From Hoeflea phototrophica DFL-43 (lineage in GTDB: Bacteria; Pseudomonadota; Alphaproteobacteria; Rhizobiales; Rhizobiaceae), in assembly GCF_000154705.2 (NCBI RefSeq), contig NZ_CM002917.1, positions 1,382,461-1,446,460 of the forward strand: 64,000 nucleotides of DNA, in the 5' to 3' direction. Made by a program: the position numbers and the translations under genes. Position 1 is the first letter of the stretch, and each line of letters opens with the position of its first letter. Positions 8,712-19,263 of the stretch are shown here, one piece after another. The notes beneath the pieces are model-generated. The model searched no databases and was not told the origin of the DNA. It was given only the letters and a program-made list of their open reading frames with translations.

Positions 8712-9170
8712 TCAGTTGCCGGTGCGCTCGAATGTCACCAGATCCCAGGAATCGTCGGGTCTTTGGCAGACCTTGCCGTCAAACAGGGCGACGCCGTCAA
8801 AGGCATGGCGGGTGGTTTGAAACTGCCGGCAGGCCCGTGATCCATCAGAAATTTTGGAAATTCCGGTGATGACCCCGGCCGAACCGGTCAGTGCGTTCGA
8901 CCAGGGATGGGCACCGGCCAGCTCCGACGCGCCCAGACTGCCTGCGAGATCGCGCACCACGGTCTCATCTGACATGATCTCGGCTTCCGCCGACAATGGC
9001 GCCACCGCGCTGGTGGTCACAGGGTCAACGGTCAGGGCAGACACCACGCTGTCCCGACCGCTCATGCATCCGCCGGCAATCAGTGCAAGCGGAAGCACCA
9101 GCGCCAAAGGCGCGCGGATGGCGATCCGGCTCTTTCCGCTTCTGTATGCTTCTGTTAGGTCACTGGTCAC
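8712..9170 (-). CDS. RT0821/Lpp0805-type surface lipoprotein
   Basis: A 152-residue exported protein with a lipobox, LALIAGGC (Cys35), after a hydrophobic stretch, so it should be lipid-anchored. The C-terminal half (from about SNALTGSAGVITGI to KVCQRPDDSWDLV) resembles the small surface antigens annotated as RT0821/Lpp0805, whose function is unknown; it contains two cysteines that could pair. The position between the DnaJ-family gene and pdxH is conserved in rhizobia. It diverges from pdxH with only 38 bp between starts, so their promoters overlap. Confidence 0.7.
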   Translation of the reverse strand: MTSDLTEAYRSGKSRIAIRAPLALVLPLALIAGGCMSGRDSVVSALTVDPVTTSAVAPLSAEAEIMSDETVVRDLAGSLGASELAGAHPWSNALTGSAGVITGISKISDGSRACRQFQTTRHAFDGVALFDGKVCQRPDDSWDLVTFERTGN

Positions 9171-9208
9171 CGATACACCGCTCCGATCCGGAGAATTGAG
9201 GAAAGAGT

Positions 9209-9823
9209 ATGGCCGAAACAGGGTTAACGACTGGTGACTTTACCGAAGCGCAGGAGCCTTATCGGCTGTTTGCAAGCTGGCTTGAAGAGGCCACTGGCTC
9301 GGAGATCAATGACCCCAATGCACTTGCTCTGGCCACTGTGGACACGGACGGAATGCCCAATGTGCGCATGGTTCTGCTCAAGGGGTTCGATGAGCGCGGG
9401 TTCGTCTTCTACACCAATTTCGAAAGCCAGAAGGGCCGCGAAATCCTTGGGTCGATGAAGGCTGCAATGTGCTTTCACTGGAAAAGCCTGCGCCGCCAGG
9501 TTCGGGTGAGAGGGCCGGTGGAACAGGTCAGCGACGCCGAGGCCGATGAATACTACGCTTCCCGCCCGCGCGGCAGCCGTATCGGCGCCTGGGCGTCAAA
9601 GCAGTCGCGCCCGCTGGAAGGCCGTTTTGCGCTGGAAAAGGCGGTCGCCGAATATACGGCAAAGCACGCGGTTGGCGAGATCCCGCGTCCGGAACACTGG
9701 TCCGGTTTTCGCATCCTGCCGCAGTCGATCGAGTTCTGGCACGACCGGCCGTTCAGGCTACATGACCGGGTGGTCTTCAATCGCAGCCAGGATGACTGGG
9801 ACAAGACCCGGCTCTATCCCTGA
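9209..9823 (+). CDS. pdxH: Pyridoxamine/pyridoxine 5'-phosphate oxidase
   Basis: A 204-residue FMN-dependent oxidase that makes pyridoxal 5'-phosphate from the pyridoxine or pyridoxamine phosphates. Family sequence is seen throughout: [22 protein letters not shown] near residues 38-60, [13 protein letters not shown] with the FMN-phosphate contacts, [14 protein letters not shown] near 90-103, [14 protein letters not shown] with the substrate Arg, and the C-terminal [12 protein letters not shown] and RLYP. The length is typical. It is monocistronic here, ending 2 bp from the convergent deacetylase stop. Confidence 0.96.
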   Translation: MAETGLTTGDFTEAQEPYRLFASWLEEATGSEINDPNALALATVDTDGMPNVRMVLLKGFDERGFVFYTNFESQKGREILGSMKAAMCFHWKSLRRQVRVRGPVEQVSDAEADEYYASRPRGSRIGAWASKQSRPLEGRFALEKAVAEYTAKHAVGEIPRPEHWSGFRILPQSIEFWHDRPFRLHDRVVFNRSQDDWDKTRLYP

Positions 9824-9825
9824 GA

Positions 9826-10881
9826 TCAGCCTGTAAGCGCGAAGGGAATGCCTGAGGCAAGCGCGCCGACATAGCGGCCCTTCTGATAGTAGCCATTGAG
9901 AGAGATGCGCGGCATTGAATACCGCGAGGCAAGGCTCTGCTCTGTCAGCACCCCGGGATTGGTCGTCACTGCAAGCGAGAAGCCCAGCTCTTCAGCCGCC
10001 TGATACTCTCGCTGGCATGCCGCGCAGCGGTCGCCATAGGGGTAAGCCAAGGTGCTGGGTTTTGCCCCGGTGATCTGTGCAACGCGCTCCGCGGAGCGGT
10101 CGATCTCTTCGCGCATCCGCGACGCGTCGGTGTGGGCAAGATTGATGTGGCTGATGGTGTGCGCGCCGAGGCTTGCAAGCGGCCTTTGCGCAAGCACTTC
10201 AAGCTCGGCTTCGTCCATGACCTCCCGGTCAACGATCCCGGTCGGGCAGATTCCCGCCGCGCGTGCCCGGCGGTCCAGCTGGGCAATGATGTGATCCTGC
10301 TCGGTGCAGGACAGCGCCTTGTGCAACCGGTCAAAGGTGGCATATTTCTCCAGCATCGTGCGTGTTGAATAGCTGGTCTCGCCATCACCAAAGTCGAAAT
10401 CGAACTGGTCGACACGGCCAATCAGCTCTTCCGCGGTCTTCCACCAGATCGAGTGGGTCCGGTCGACAAAGCCACCGGATATGAAGATCGTGTAGGGGAT
10501 CTCGTGTTTCTCAAACACCGGGCGGGCGTGGACATCATTGTCGCGATAGCCGTCATCCAGCGTGAAAACCATCGCCGGTCCCGGGCGGTCGGGCTGCGCC
10601 AGATATGCCTGGAGATCCTCAAGCGCCACGGGGACATAGCCAATCGACTTGAGCTTGGTAATGCTGGCGTCGAGAAACTCCGGCGTGATCGCCAGGTGCG
10701 CGACCGGATCGAACTCTTTTTGTTGAGCGGGCCGCACATGATGCAAGGTGAAGATTGAGCCCAGCCCTCGCGCGCCCGGCATCATCTTGGACTTCGCCAT
10801 CAACGACACGACCTCCAGCCCGCCCTGAATGGCAGCCCGTTTGATCATGCGTCGTGCAGCGACAGTGTGGGGTCCGTGCAT
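9826..10881 (-). CDS. NodB-homology polysaccharide deacetylase family protein
   Basis: A 351-residue protein of carbohydrate esterase family 4. The first NodB motif reads FTLDDGYRDN (D109-D110, catalytic and metal Asp), and the metal-binding H(T)xxH motif appears as HTISHINLAH near residue 237. A third family element, LAYPYGDRCAAC, follows. There is no clear signal peptide; the start is basic and weakly hydrophobic, so it may act in the cytoplasm or at the inner membrane on a lipid-linked glycan. Rhizobial homologues are often annotated as deacetylases without known substrate. It lies 157 bp after tldD on the same strand. Confidence 0.85.
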   Translation of the reverse strand: MHGPHTVAARRMIKRAAIQGGLEVVSLMAKSKMMPGARGLGSIFTLHHVRPAQQKEFDPVAHLAITPEFLDASITKLKSIGYVPVALEDLQAYLAQPDRPGPAMVFTLDDGYRDNDVHARPVFEKHEIPYTIFISGGFVDRTHSIWWKTAEELIGRVDQFDFDFGDGETSYSTRTMLEKYATFDRLHKALSCTEQDHIIAQLDRRARAAGICPTGIVDREVMDEAELEVLAQRPLASLGAHTISHINLAHTDASRMREEIDRSAERVAQITGAKPSTLAYPYGDRCAACQREYQAAEELGFSLAVTTNPGVLTEQSLASRYSMPRISLNGYYQKGRYVGALASGIPFALTG

Positions 10882-11038
10882 AAATCCGATCCAAAAGCGC
10901 GGTAAGGCGGAGTTGGGACCAAGCTAACAGACGCGGCTTAACCGTTGTTGAATCAATCTCCAGTTGCTTTTGGCAACGCCTGGGAGTGTCCGGTTTCAGC
11001 GAAACACGCTCATTGCGCGAGCAACAATCGCGGAACTC

Positions 11039-12454
11039 TTATGCCTGGGTGCCACCCACTGTCATGGCGTTCATCAGCAGATGTGGCTGGCCCACGCCGA
11101 CCGGCACGCTCTGGCCTGCCTTGCCGCACATGCCGATGCCGGTGTCGAGCGCTGAATCATTGCCGACCATGGCGATCCGCTGCATTGCTTCCGGACCGTT
11201 GCCGATCAGCATAGCGCCCTTGACCGGTGCCCCGATCTTGCCGTCCTCGATCATGTAGGCCTCGGTGCAGCCGAACACGAACTTGCCCGAGGTGATGTCG
11301 ACTTGGCCGCCGCCGAAGGAGACCGCGTAAAGCCCCTTCTTGACTGACGAGATCATATCTCCCGGGGTCCGGTCGCCGGACAGCATATAGGTGTTGGTCA
11401 TCCGCGGCATCGGTTGATGCGCATAGGACTGGCGCCTGCCGTTGCCGGTCGCCTTCATGCCCATCAGCCGGGCATTCTGGCGGTCCTGCATATAGCCGAC
11501 CAGAATTCCATCCTCGATCAGGACATTGTAGCCCGATGGCGTGCCTTCGTCGTCCACCGACAGTGAGCCGCGGCGGCCTTCGATGGTTCCGTCATCGACC
11601 ACGGTGACGCCCTTGGAGGCCACTCGCTCGCCGAGCAGGCCGGCAAAGGCCGACGTTTTCTTGCGGTTGAAGTCGCCCTCGAGCCCATGGCCGACAGCCT
11701 CGTGCAGCATGACGCCGGGCCAGCCCGCGCCAAGCACCACATCGAGCGTGCCGGCAGGCGCCGGCACCGCATCAAGATTGACCAGGGCCTGCCTCAGCGC
11801 CTCGTCAGCGCCGTGACGCCAGCTTTCCTCTGTCAGGAAGTCGCCAAACAATTTGCGCCCGCCCATGCCGAAGGAGCCGTTTTCCTGCCGGTCGCCGACG
11901 CCTGCCACTACCGAGATGTTGAGCCGTGTGAGCGGCCGCACATCGCGCACCCGGTGACCGTCGGCACGCAAGATCTCGACCACCTGCCAATTGGCCGCGA
12001 TCGAGACCGACACCTGACGGACCCGCTCGTCCTTGTTTCGCAGGTAATGATCAATCGTCTGCAGCAGCTTGACCTTGTCCTCGAACCCGGGCGAGGCGAG
12101 GGGATTGTCAGCTGTGTAGAGCAGTTTGTTGGTCCGCTGCGGTGCTGCCGAATAGGTACCGGTGGCGCCGCGCGTGACGGCAGAGACGGCGTCGGCGGCG
12201 CGTTTCAGGGCGGATTCGGACAACTCGCCTGCGTGGGCATAGCCAGAGGTTTCGCCAAGCACCGATCTCAGGCCGAAGCCGCGGTCGGTCGCATAGGCGC
12301 CCGATTTCAGCTTGCCATTGTCGAACACCAGCGATTCGGTTTCCTCGTATTCGAGATAAAGCTCGCCATCATCCGCGTCTTTGAGCGCATCGGCGACGAT
12401 CCGCTCGACATGAGCTTCCGAAATGTCGAACTGGCTGGTGAGCGCGTCTTGCAT
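11039..12454 (-). CDS. tldD: Metalloprotease TldD
   Basis: A 471-residue cytoplasmic peptidase that with TldE (PmbA) forms a heterodimer degrading unfolded peptides and antitoxins and maturing some microcins. The zinc site HExxxH is visible as LHEAVGHGLEGD (H251, E252, H256), with the third ligand cysteine expected in VFGCTEAYMIEDG. Length matches TldD. No tldE is next to it; in rhizobia the partner is usually elsewhere. It follows the IalB-like gene on the same strand by 122 bp and precedes the deacetylase gene. Confidence 0.94.
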   Translation of the reverse strand: MQDALTSQFDISEAHVERIVADALKDADDGELYLEYEETESLVFDNGKLKSGAYATDRGFGLRSVLGETSGYAHAGELSESALKRAADAVSAVTRGATGTYSAAPQRTNKLLYTADNPLASPGFEDKVKLLQTIDHYLRNKDERVRQVSVSIAANWQVVEILRADGHRVRDVRPLTRLNISVVAGVGDRQENGSFGMGGRKLFGDFLTEESWRHGADEALRQALVNLDAVPAPAGTLDVVLGAGWPGVMLHEAVGHGLEGDFNRKKTSAFAGLLGERVASKGVTVVDDGTIEGRRGSLSVDDEGTPSGYNVLIEDGILVGYMQDRQNARLMGMKATGNGRRQSYAHQPMPRMTNTYMLSGDRTPGDMISSVKKGLYAVSFGGGQVDITSGKFVFGCTEAYMIEDGKIGAPVKGAMLIGNGPEAMQRIAMVGNDSALDTGIGMCGKAGQSVPVGVGQPHLLMNAMTVGGTQA

Positions 12455-12576
12455 GGTCGGGATCCGTTCTTGTCTCGTTAAACCAACATATAGGTGGTCA
12501 ATTCGCGATTGGAACCGTGGGGAAAAGTGCCAAGGCCGGAAGCTGACGGGTTTTCGTCACGCCCAGGCCGGCGGCC

Positions 12577-13098
12577 TTACGGCAGCGAGGCGTATCCGTC
12601 GGTAAAGCCTGACAGGTCTACCGGGATGCCGATGCCCTCTTCCGGCGTCTGGAACACGATGAAGGTTGCTGTGGTTCCGGCCCGCAGCGTGGTCAGCAGG
12701 GTCTCGTCCAGGATTACCTCGGCATAGCAACCATCCGAGAAGCAACGCACGAAATAGGCCCGTCCGATGTCCTTGCCGTCGACATTGAGACCCAGGCCCG
12801 ATGGCAGCAGCACCCCGAGAGGCGCCAGCACGCGCAGGATGCGGGCCTGCTGATCGGCAGTCTTGAGCACCACCACCGAAAGCCCCACTTCGGGCCGGTC
12901 ATCGGCGATGACATTTTGCATCAGGGCGCACTGTTCGCTCGGAGCACCCGCAGGCGTGTCGCACACGATCGACCAGGCACCATGCGAGGATTTGACCTGG
13001 CCGGCTTGTTGGGCCTGTGCCTGGTGCGCAGCTGTAAGCATAACAAGCAGCCCTGCAGCCAGCGCAAAAGCAGTTTTAAAATTCAAAGAGAATGCCAT
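12577..13098 (-). CDS. Invasion-associated locus B (IalB) family periplasmic protein
   Basis: A 173-residue exported protein: signal peptide MAFSLNFKTAFALAAGLLVM with cleavage near AQAQQ (about 29), then an IalB domain with GAWSIVCDTP, EQCALMQNV and the C-x5-C pair in VRCFSDGCYAEV. IalB of Bartonella aids erythrocyte entry, but the family is widespread in free-living Rhizobiales and the role here is unknown. I set the start at 13098, where GGAG lies 6 nt upstream; the same frame stays open far upstream antisense to coxB, which is not coding. It diverges from the cytochrome oxidase operon. Confidence 0.85.
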   Translation of the reverse strand: MAFSLNFKTAFALAAGLLVMLTAAHQAQAQQAGQVKSSHGAWSIVCDTPAGAPSEQCALMQNVIADDRPEVGLSVVVLKTADQQARILRVLAPLGVLLPSGLGLNVDGKDIGRAYFVRCFSDGCYAEVILDETLLTTLRAGTTATFIVFQTPEEGIGIPVDLSGFTDGYASLP

Positions 13099-13467
13099 TT
13101 CAACTCCACGGAGCCGCCGAATCATTGCACAGTTTGTAAGTCCACAGCGCAAAATTGGAACCCTTAGCGGCAACTCTGTGCTGTTTTCTGCGGCAAAAAT
13201 GCGGCTCCTGCCCATTCTTGCGGCCATCGGAAGCATATTAGTGGTCCCTGCGACACTGTTGCAGATGGCTTCAAGCCCCGTTTCGCGCCAGTTTACAGCT
13301 CGATGCAATGTGCAAAACACCACTGAAACCAGTTTCGCGCAAAAATGCCGCATCATACACAGGTGACGACGGTTGCGGGCAGTGCCATTCTGTGGTTTGA
13401 AGCGCCGATCATATTGAGGGATTCCGTCTGCGCATGCAGATGGCACGACACTCGAGGGAGACTTGAC
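13099..13467. other. Intergenic region between ialB-like gene and cox operon
   Basis: This 369-bp divergent gap must hold promoters for both the ialB-like gene and the oxidase operon. I cannot fix a -35/-10 pair with confidence. A 9-bp direct repeat GTTTCGCGC occurs twice, once in CCCCGTTTCGCGCCAG and once in CCAGTTTCGCGCAAAA about 55 bp downstream; it could be a regulator site but may be chance. No FNR/FixK-type TTGAT-N4-ATCAA site was seen. Confidence 0.3.
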
Positions 13468-14343
13468 GTGACCAACAAGCTTTTTGCAGGGCTTGCAGCG
13501 TTTGCTTCGCTGGGCGCCAGCTCGGCCTACGCCGCGCAGCCAGTTGACTGGCAGATGACTTTCCAGCCTGCAGCAACCGAAATCATGGCTCAGATCCGTG
13601 GTTTCGAGGTTTACACACTCTGGTTCATCATTCCGATCACGCTGTTCGTTCTCGGACTTCTGGTCTACGTGATGGTCAAGTTCCGTGCCGGCGCCAATCC
13701 GACGCCATCGAAGACCAGTCACAACACTGCCATCGAGGTGGTTTGGACACTCGGACCTGTCGTCATTCTTCTGGCGATCGCCATTCCGTCCTTCAATCTC
13801 CTGACAGCGCAATATTCGCCACCGCCAGCTGACATGACCATCAAGGCCACCGGTTACCAGTGGTACTGGGGTTACGAGTATCAGACCGAAAACGAACTGT
13901 CGTTTGACGCCCTGATGCTGCAGGAAAGCGATCGCGCCGATTATGGCAAGGAAGATGTCGCTGCCTATCCCCGCTTGCTGGCCGTCGACAATGAAGTTGT
14001 TGTCCCCGTCGGCAAGACTGTGCGCCTGCTGGTCACCGCCGCCGATGTGCTGCACGCCTTTGCCATGCCGGCCTTCGGTGTAAAGATGGATGCCGTGCCC
14101 GGACGCCTCAACGAGACCTGGTTCAAGGCTGACGTTGAAGGCCTCTATTACGGCCAGTGCTCTGAGCTTTGCGGCAAGGACCACGCCTATATGCCGATCG
14201 CCATCCGCGTTGTGTCCGAGGAGCAGTTTGACACCTGGCTCGCTGCCGCGGCCGACGATGTCGAGGCTGCCAATCAAAATCTGATGGCTGCCATCGATAC
14301 CGCCAACAAGTCGGTCGATGTTGCCGCTACCGTCGAAAATTAA
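13468..14343 (+). CDS. coxB: Cytochrome c oxidase subunit II (aa3 type)
   Basis: A 291-residue subunit that takes electrons from cytochrome c through its binuclear CuA centre. A signal peptide (residues 1-22) and two membrane helices (about 45-67 and 88-108) precede a periplasmic cupredoxin domain. The CuA ligands are all seen: DVLHAFAMP and CSELCGKDHAYM with Cys-x3-Cys-x3-His-x2-Met; the electron-entry aromatic patch is YQWYWGYEY. Translation should start at the GTG at 13468, with GAGGGAG 8 nt ahead; the frame is open further upstream but carries no signal peptide there. It opens the coxB-coxA-ctaB-coxF-ctaG-coxC operon. Confidence 0.96.
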   Translation: MTNKLFAGLAAFASLGASSAYAAQPVDWQMTFQPAATEIMAQIRGFEVYTLWFIIPITLFVLGLLVYVMVKFRAGANPTPSKTSHNTAIEVVWTLGPVVILLAIAIPSFNLLTAQYSPPPADMTIKATGYQWYWGYEYQTENELSFDALMLQESDRADYGKEDVAAYPRLLAVDNEVVVPVGKTVRLLVTAADVLHAFAMPAFGVKMDAVPGRLNETWFKADVEGLYYGQCSELCGKDHAYMPIAIRVVSEEQFDTWLAAAADDVEAANQNLMAAIDTANKSVDVAATVEN

Positions 14344-16014
<1,671 letters not shown>

Positions 16015-16035
16015 CATGCGCCGCCGATGAGAATT

Positions 16036-16065
16036 CCAGACCGCCGGAACCTTCCGGCGGTCTGG
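16036..16065 (+). repeat. Perfect 14-bp inverted repeat between coxA and ctaB
   Basis: CCAGACCGCCGGAA (16036-16049) and its exact reverse complement TTCCGGCGGTCTGG (16052-16065) are separated by only CC. In RNA it would fold into a very stable stem starting 21 nt after the coxA stop. No T-run follows, so it is more likely a processing, stabilising or partial-attenuation hairpin than a full terminator. A second, smaller stem CCGGGT-caaa-ACCCGG follows at 16075-16090. Confidence 0.7.
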
Positions 16066-16134
16066 TCGCAAATCCCGGGTCAAAACCCGGTCCCCGGCCA
16101 TAACCCTGGGGCAAGAGGGAAAGACGTAACGCCG

Positions 16135-17073
16135 ATGTCAATGACCAATGAACATGATGGGCTTGCCGGACCAGCCATGCTGGACGGTGATGCAGGCGAC
16201 TACTTCGCGCTCCTGAAGCCGCGCGTGATGTCGCTTGTGGTCTTCACAGCCTTCGTAGGAATGCTGCTGGCTCCCGGAGAGATTCATCCGGTGCTGGGTT
16301 TTCTCGCCATTGTCTGCATTGCCGTGGGGGCAGGCGCATCCGGTGCGCTCAACATGTGGTACGACGCCGATATCGATGTCTTGATGGGCCGCACGGCCAA
16401 GCGTCCGGTTCCCGCCGGCAAGGTGTCCGCTGAGACGACGCTGGCTTTTGGCCTGTTCCTTTCGGTGTTTTCGGTTGGTGTGCTCGGTTTGACCGTGAAC
16501 TGGCTTTCGGCCGGACTGCTTGCCTTCACCATCTTCTTCTACGCCGTCATCTACACGATGTGGCTCAAGCGCTCGACGCCGCACAACATCGTTATCGGTG
16601 GTGCAGCCGGAGCCTTCCCGCCGATCATCGGCTGGGCCTGTGTCACCAACTCGATTTCGATTGAGAGCATCGTTCTGTTCTCGATCATCTTTCTCTGGAC
16701 GCCTGCGCATTTCTGGGCTTTGGCGCTGTTCAAGTCCGCCGATTATGGCCGCGCTGGCGTGCCGATGCTTCCCAATGTTTCGGGTGAGCGTGCCACAAAG
16801 CATCAGATCGTTCTCTATGCGGTTTTGACTGCGATCAGTGGCGTTGTCCCCACCCTGATGGGGTTCGCCGGTATCGTCTACGGTATCGTTGCTGCTGCTC
16901 TCGGAGTTGCGTTCATCTGGTACTCGGTCAAGACCTGGCAGATGCCTGATGGCGACGAGAAGATGATCCCGGCAAAGAAGCTGTTCGGCTACTCGCTGCT
17001 CTATCTGTTCGGTGTCTTTACCGCACTTGCTGTGGATGGGCTTGTCGCCAAGTTCTTTGGCGTGGTGGCGTGA
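16135..17073 (+). CDS. ctaB: Protohaem IX farnesyltransferase (haem O synthase)
   Basis: An integral membrane UbiA-family prenyltransferase of about 312 residues that adds a farnesyl group to haem B, the first step to haem A of the aa3 oxidase. The first Asp-rich motif is [19 protein letters not shown] near residues 70-88; the second region is [15 protein letters not shown]. Several hydrophobic helices follow one another. I place the start at ATG 16135 (MSMTNEHDG); another ATG lies at 16141, and an ATG at 16027 would put the coxA-ctaB hairpin inside coding sequence and is unlikely. The coxF-like gene begins 2 bp after its stop. Confidence 0.92.
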   Translation: MSMTNEHDGLAGPAMLDGDAGDYFALLKPRVMSLVVFTAFVGMLLAPGEIHPVLGFLAIVCIAVGAGASGALNMWYDADIDVLMGRTAKRPVPAGKVSAETTLAFGLFLSVFSVGVLGLTVNWLSAGLLAFTIFFYAVIYTMWLKRSTPHNIVIGGAAGAFPPIIGWACVTNSISIESIVLFSIIFLWTPAHFWALALFKSADYGRAGVPMLPNVSGERATKHQIVLYAVLTAISGVVPTLMGFAGIVYGIVAAALGVAFIWYSVKTWQMPDGDEKMIPAKKLFGYSLLYLFGVFTALAVDGLVAKFFGVVA

Positions 17074-17075
17074 TC

Positions 17076-17225
17076 ATGGACCAGGTGGAACTCACAGAGC
17101 AGCAGAAAAAGGCAAGGCGTTCGCGTTCGGTGGCGCTTGCCGTGGTCCTGGCGCTGCTGGTGATCATTTTCTACGCGGTGACGATCGTCAAGATCGGCCC
17201 CTCGATTCTTGACCGGCCGTTGTGA
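17076..17225 (+). CDS. coxF: Small CoxF-like membrane protein of the cox operon
   Basis: A 49-residue reading frame, [20 protein letters not shown] and onward, with a polar basic N-terminus and a single membrane helix (about residues 19-38) ending [10 protein letters not shown]. Small one-helix proteins of this kind, annotated CoxF or hypothetical, lie between ctaB and ctaG in many alphaproteobacteria; their job in oxidase assembly is not established. Spacing supports it as a gene: 2 bp after the ctaB stop and 8 bp before the ctaG start. It overlaps nothing else. Confidence 0.8.
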   Translation: MDQVELTEQQKKARRSRSVALAVVLALLVIIFYAVTIVKIGPSILDRPL

Positions 17226-17233
17226 GGAGCGAG

Positions 17234-17842
17234 ATGAGCACCGATTCCGACCAGACCAAGAACGTAAAAGGCAACTCGAACCGCCGGGTTGTGATTGCCT
17301 GTTCAGCGTTCGTGGCGTCGATGCTCGGCGTCAGCTATGCCGCTGTCCCGCTTTACGAATTGTTCTGCCAGGTCACTGGCTATGGTGGAACCATTCAGCG
17401 CACCGAACAGCTTTCAGACACCATTCTGGACCGTACCGTAAAGGTCCGTTTCGATGCCAACACCGCCTCGGGCCTTCCGTGGGATTTCAAGCCGGTTCAG
17501 CGCGAAGTGGAAGTCCGCATCGGCGAGACAATTCTCGTCAATTACACTGCCACAAATACTGCCGATATCTCGACCACCGGCCAGGCGACCTTCAATGTCA
17601 CGCCAATGGCCGCAGGCGCTTATTTCAACAAGGTTCAGTGCTTCTGCTTCACCGAAACCGAACTCAAACCCGGCGAATCGATGGAAATGCCGGTGTTGTT
17701 TTTCGTGGATCCGGAGATTGTTGAGGCTGCAGAGACGCAAAACATCGACGCAATCACGCTATCCTACACCTTCTTCCCGCATGAAACGGAAAAACCCGTT
17801 GCGGCGGCGGCGGTGCAGGTGCAAGACAACAGTAACTTGTAA
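17234..17842 (+). CDS. ctaG: Cytochrome c oxidase assembly protein CtaG/Cox11 (CuB insertion)
   Basis: A 202-residue protein with one N-terminal membrane anchor (about 18-38, ending [13 protein letters not shown]) and a periplasmic immunoglobulin-like domain that delivers copper to the CuB site of subunit I. The copper-binding CFCF motif is present as [15 protein letters not shown] near residue 138, and the family end signature VDPEIVEA...ITLSYTFF is seen. The start at 17234 follows GAGGAGCGAG; a GTG four codons earlier is less likely. It sits between the coxF-like gene and coxC. Confidence 0.95.
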   Translation: MSTDSDQTKNVKGNSNRRVVIACSAFVASMLGVSYAAVPLYELFCQVTGYGGTIQRTEQLSDTILDRTVKVRFDANTASGLPWDFKPVQREVEVRIGETILVNYTATNTADISTTGQATFNVTPMAAGAYFNKVQCFCFTETELKPGESMEMPVLFFVDPEIVEAAETQNIDAITLSYTFFPHETEKPVAAAAVQVQDNSNL

Positions 17843-17906
17843 GACCAATATTGCTTCGGACGTCTTGGTTCGGGGCGGGAAAAGATGACTATCGGGGAAA
17901 TACGAT

Positions 17907-18782
17907 ATGGCCGACGCACATCAAAAACACCATGATTATCACATTATCGATCCCAGCCCCTGGCCGCTGATTGGATCGATCGGGGCGCTTGTGATGGCGC
18001 TTGGCGCAATCGGCTGGATGCAGGGCCTCAATGGAGCGGATTCGCTTCTGGGTCTTCCGATCACCAATCCGGTGCTTTTCTTCGTTGGTTTGGCCATCGT
18101 TCTCTACACGATGTTTGGCTGGTGGGGCGACACCATCAAGGAAGCCCATGAAGGTCACCATACCCGTGTCGTCGGCCTGCACCTGCGCTATGGCATGATC
18201 ATGTTCATCGCCTCGGAGGTGATGTTCTTCGTGGCATGGTTCTGGGCATTTTTCGACGCCAGCCTGTTCCCTGATGAAGTCCATCAGGTGGCCCGCGCCG
18301 CCTTTACTGGTGGTCAGTGGCCACCGGCCGGCATCGAGGTTCTCGACCCGCTTCACCTGCCGCTCTACAACACCGTGATCCTGCTGCTGTCCGGCACCAC
18401 TGTGACCTGGGCGCACCACGCGTTGCTGCACGGCGACCGCAAGGGCCTCGTATACGGTCTGACGCTCACCATAATCCTTGGCCTGATCTTCTCGTCCGTC
18501 CAGGCCTATGAATACTCGATCGCTCCGTTCGACTTCACGGATTCGATTTACGGCGCGACCTTCTACATGGCCACAGGCTTCCACGGCTTCCACGTGCTGG
18601 TCGGAACCATCTTTCTGGTCGTCTGTCTGATCCGGGCCATGCGCGGGCACTTCACGGCAAAACAGCATTTCGGCTTCGAAGCGGCTGCCTGGTACTGGCA
18701 TTTCGTTGACGTGGTCTGGCTGTTCCTGTTCTTCGCGGTCTACGTCTGGGCATCCTGGGGTGCGCCGATTTACCACCACTGA
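17907..18782 (+). CDS. coxC: Cytochrome c oxidase subunit III
   Basis: A 291-residue, seven-helix subunit that stabilises the oxidase and its proton uptake. Family signatures include HDYHIIDPSPWPL at the N-terminus, GMIMFIASEVMFFVAWFWAFF near 90-112, TWAHHALLHGDR and TGFHGFHVLVGTIFL, and the closing WYWHFVDVVWLFLF. The length matches bacterial CoxC rather than the shorter quinol-oxidase form. It is 64 bp after ctaG, and a terminator-like hairpin follows 25 bp after its stop, so it probably closes the structural part of the operon. Confidence 0.97.
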   Translation: MADAHQKHHDYHIIDPSPWPLIGSIGALVMALGAIGWMQGLNGADSLLGLPITNPVLFFVGLAIVLYTMFGWWGDTIKEAHEGHHTRVVGLHLRYGMIMFIASEVMFFVAWFWAFFDASLFPDEVHQVARAAFTGGQWPPAGIEVLDPLHLPLYNTVILLLSGTTVTWAHHALLHGDRKGLVYGLTLTIILGLIFSSVQAYEYSIAPFDFTDSIYGATFYMATGFHGFHVLVGTIFLVVCLIRAMRGHFTAKQHFGFEAAAWYWHFVDVVWLFLFFAVYVWASWGAPIYHH

Positions 18783-18807
18783 GGCAGACCCGAATTCATG
18801 TAGCGTG

Positions 18808-18841
18808 GGGCGGCAGGGCAACTTGCCGCCCTGCGCGTTTT
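18808..18841 (+). terminator. Terminator-like hairpin after coxC
   Basis: GGGCGGCA (18808-18815) pairs perfectly with TGCCGCCC (18824-18831) across an 8-nt loop, followed by TGCGCG and four T at 18838-18841. The stem is GC-rich and the T-run short. It lies between coxC and the DUF983 gene, so the DUF983-SURF1 pair may be expressed partly from read-through or its own promoter. Confidence 0.5.
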
Positions 18842-18879
18842 GAGAGTGTGTTTCAAAAACCCGCCGATCGGAGACTGCA

Positions 18880-19263
18880 GTGACCAAGGACCAAGCCCAT
18901 TATCCACCCGTTGACGCGGTGTCGGTCGGTCTGAGCGGACGCTGTCCGCGTTGCGGCGATGGCGCGCTGTTTGCCGGTTTCCTCAGTGTCAAGCCGGCCT
19001 GTGGCGCTTGCGGGCTGGATTACAGCTTTGCCGATGCCGGCGACGGACCAGCGGTCTTCGTCATCATGATTGTTGGCTTCATTGTTGTTGGCCTGGCGCT
19101 TTGGCTCGAGGTCAATTACAGCCCCGCACTCTGGGTGCATCTGATCATGTGGATCCCGCTGGCGACCGTGTTGTCGCTTGGTCTGTTGCGAGCTCTCAAG
19201 GGGCTGATGATCGCGCTTCAGTACCGCAACAAGGCGGCTGAAGGTCAGATCGATCATGGTTGA
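18880..19263 (+). CDS. DUF983 family membrane protein with zinc ribbon
   Basis: A 127-residue protein with two CxxC knuckles near the N-terminus (GRCPRCGDGALF as LSGRCPRCG, and ACGACGLDYSF), followed by two membrane helices (about 58-80 and 85-105). DUF983 proteins sit next to coxC and SURF1 in most alphaproteobacterial cox loci and are suspected to help oxidase biogenesis, without proof. Translation begins at a GTG (18880) with GGAGA 6 nt upstream. Its last codons overlap the SURF1 start by 8 bp, suggesting coupled translation. Confidence 0.88.
   Translation: MTKDQAHYPPVDAVSVGLSGRCPRCGDGALFAGFLSVKPACGACGLDYSFADAGDGPAVFVIMIVGFIVVGLALWLEVNYSPALWVHLIMWIPLATVLSLGLLRALKGLMIALQYRNKAAEGQIDHG

Noticed and set aside
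10882..11038. GTTGC-ttttg-GCAAC stem between tldD and the deacetylase gene as a terminator
   Set aside because: Five-base arms with no T-run on the transcribed minus strand are too weak to call.
13099..13467. FNR/FixK-type box controlling the cox operon
   Set aside because: No TTGAT-N4-ATCAA or close variant found in the intergenic region.
12577..14277. 566-codon minus-strand frame covering ialB-like gene and all of coxB in antisense
   Set aside because: Only the left part (12577-13098) has a signal peptide, ribosome site and family match. The rest is antisense to coxB and mirrors its GC-rich third positions.
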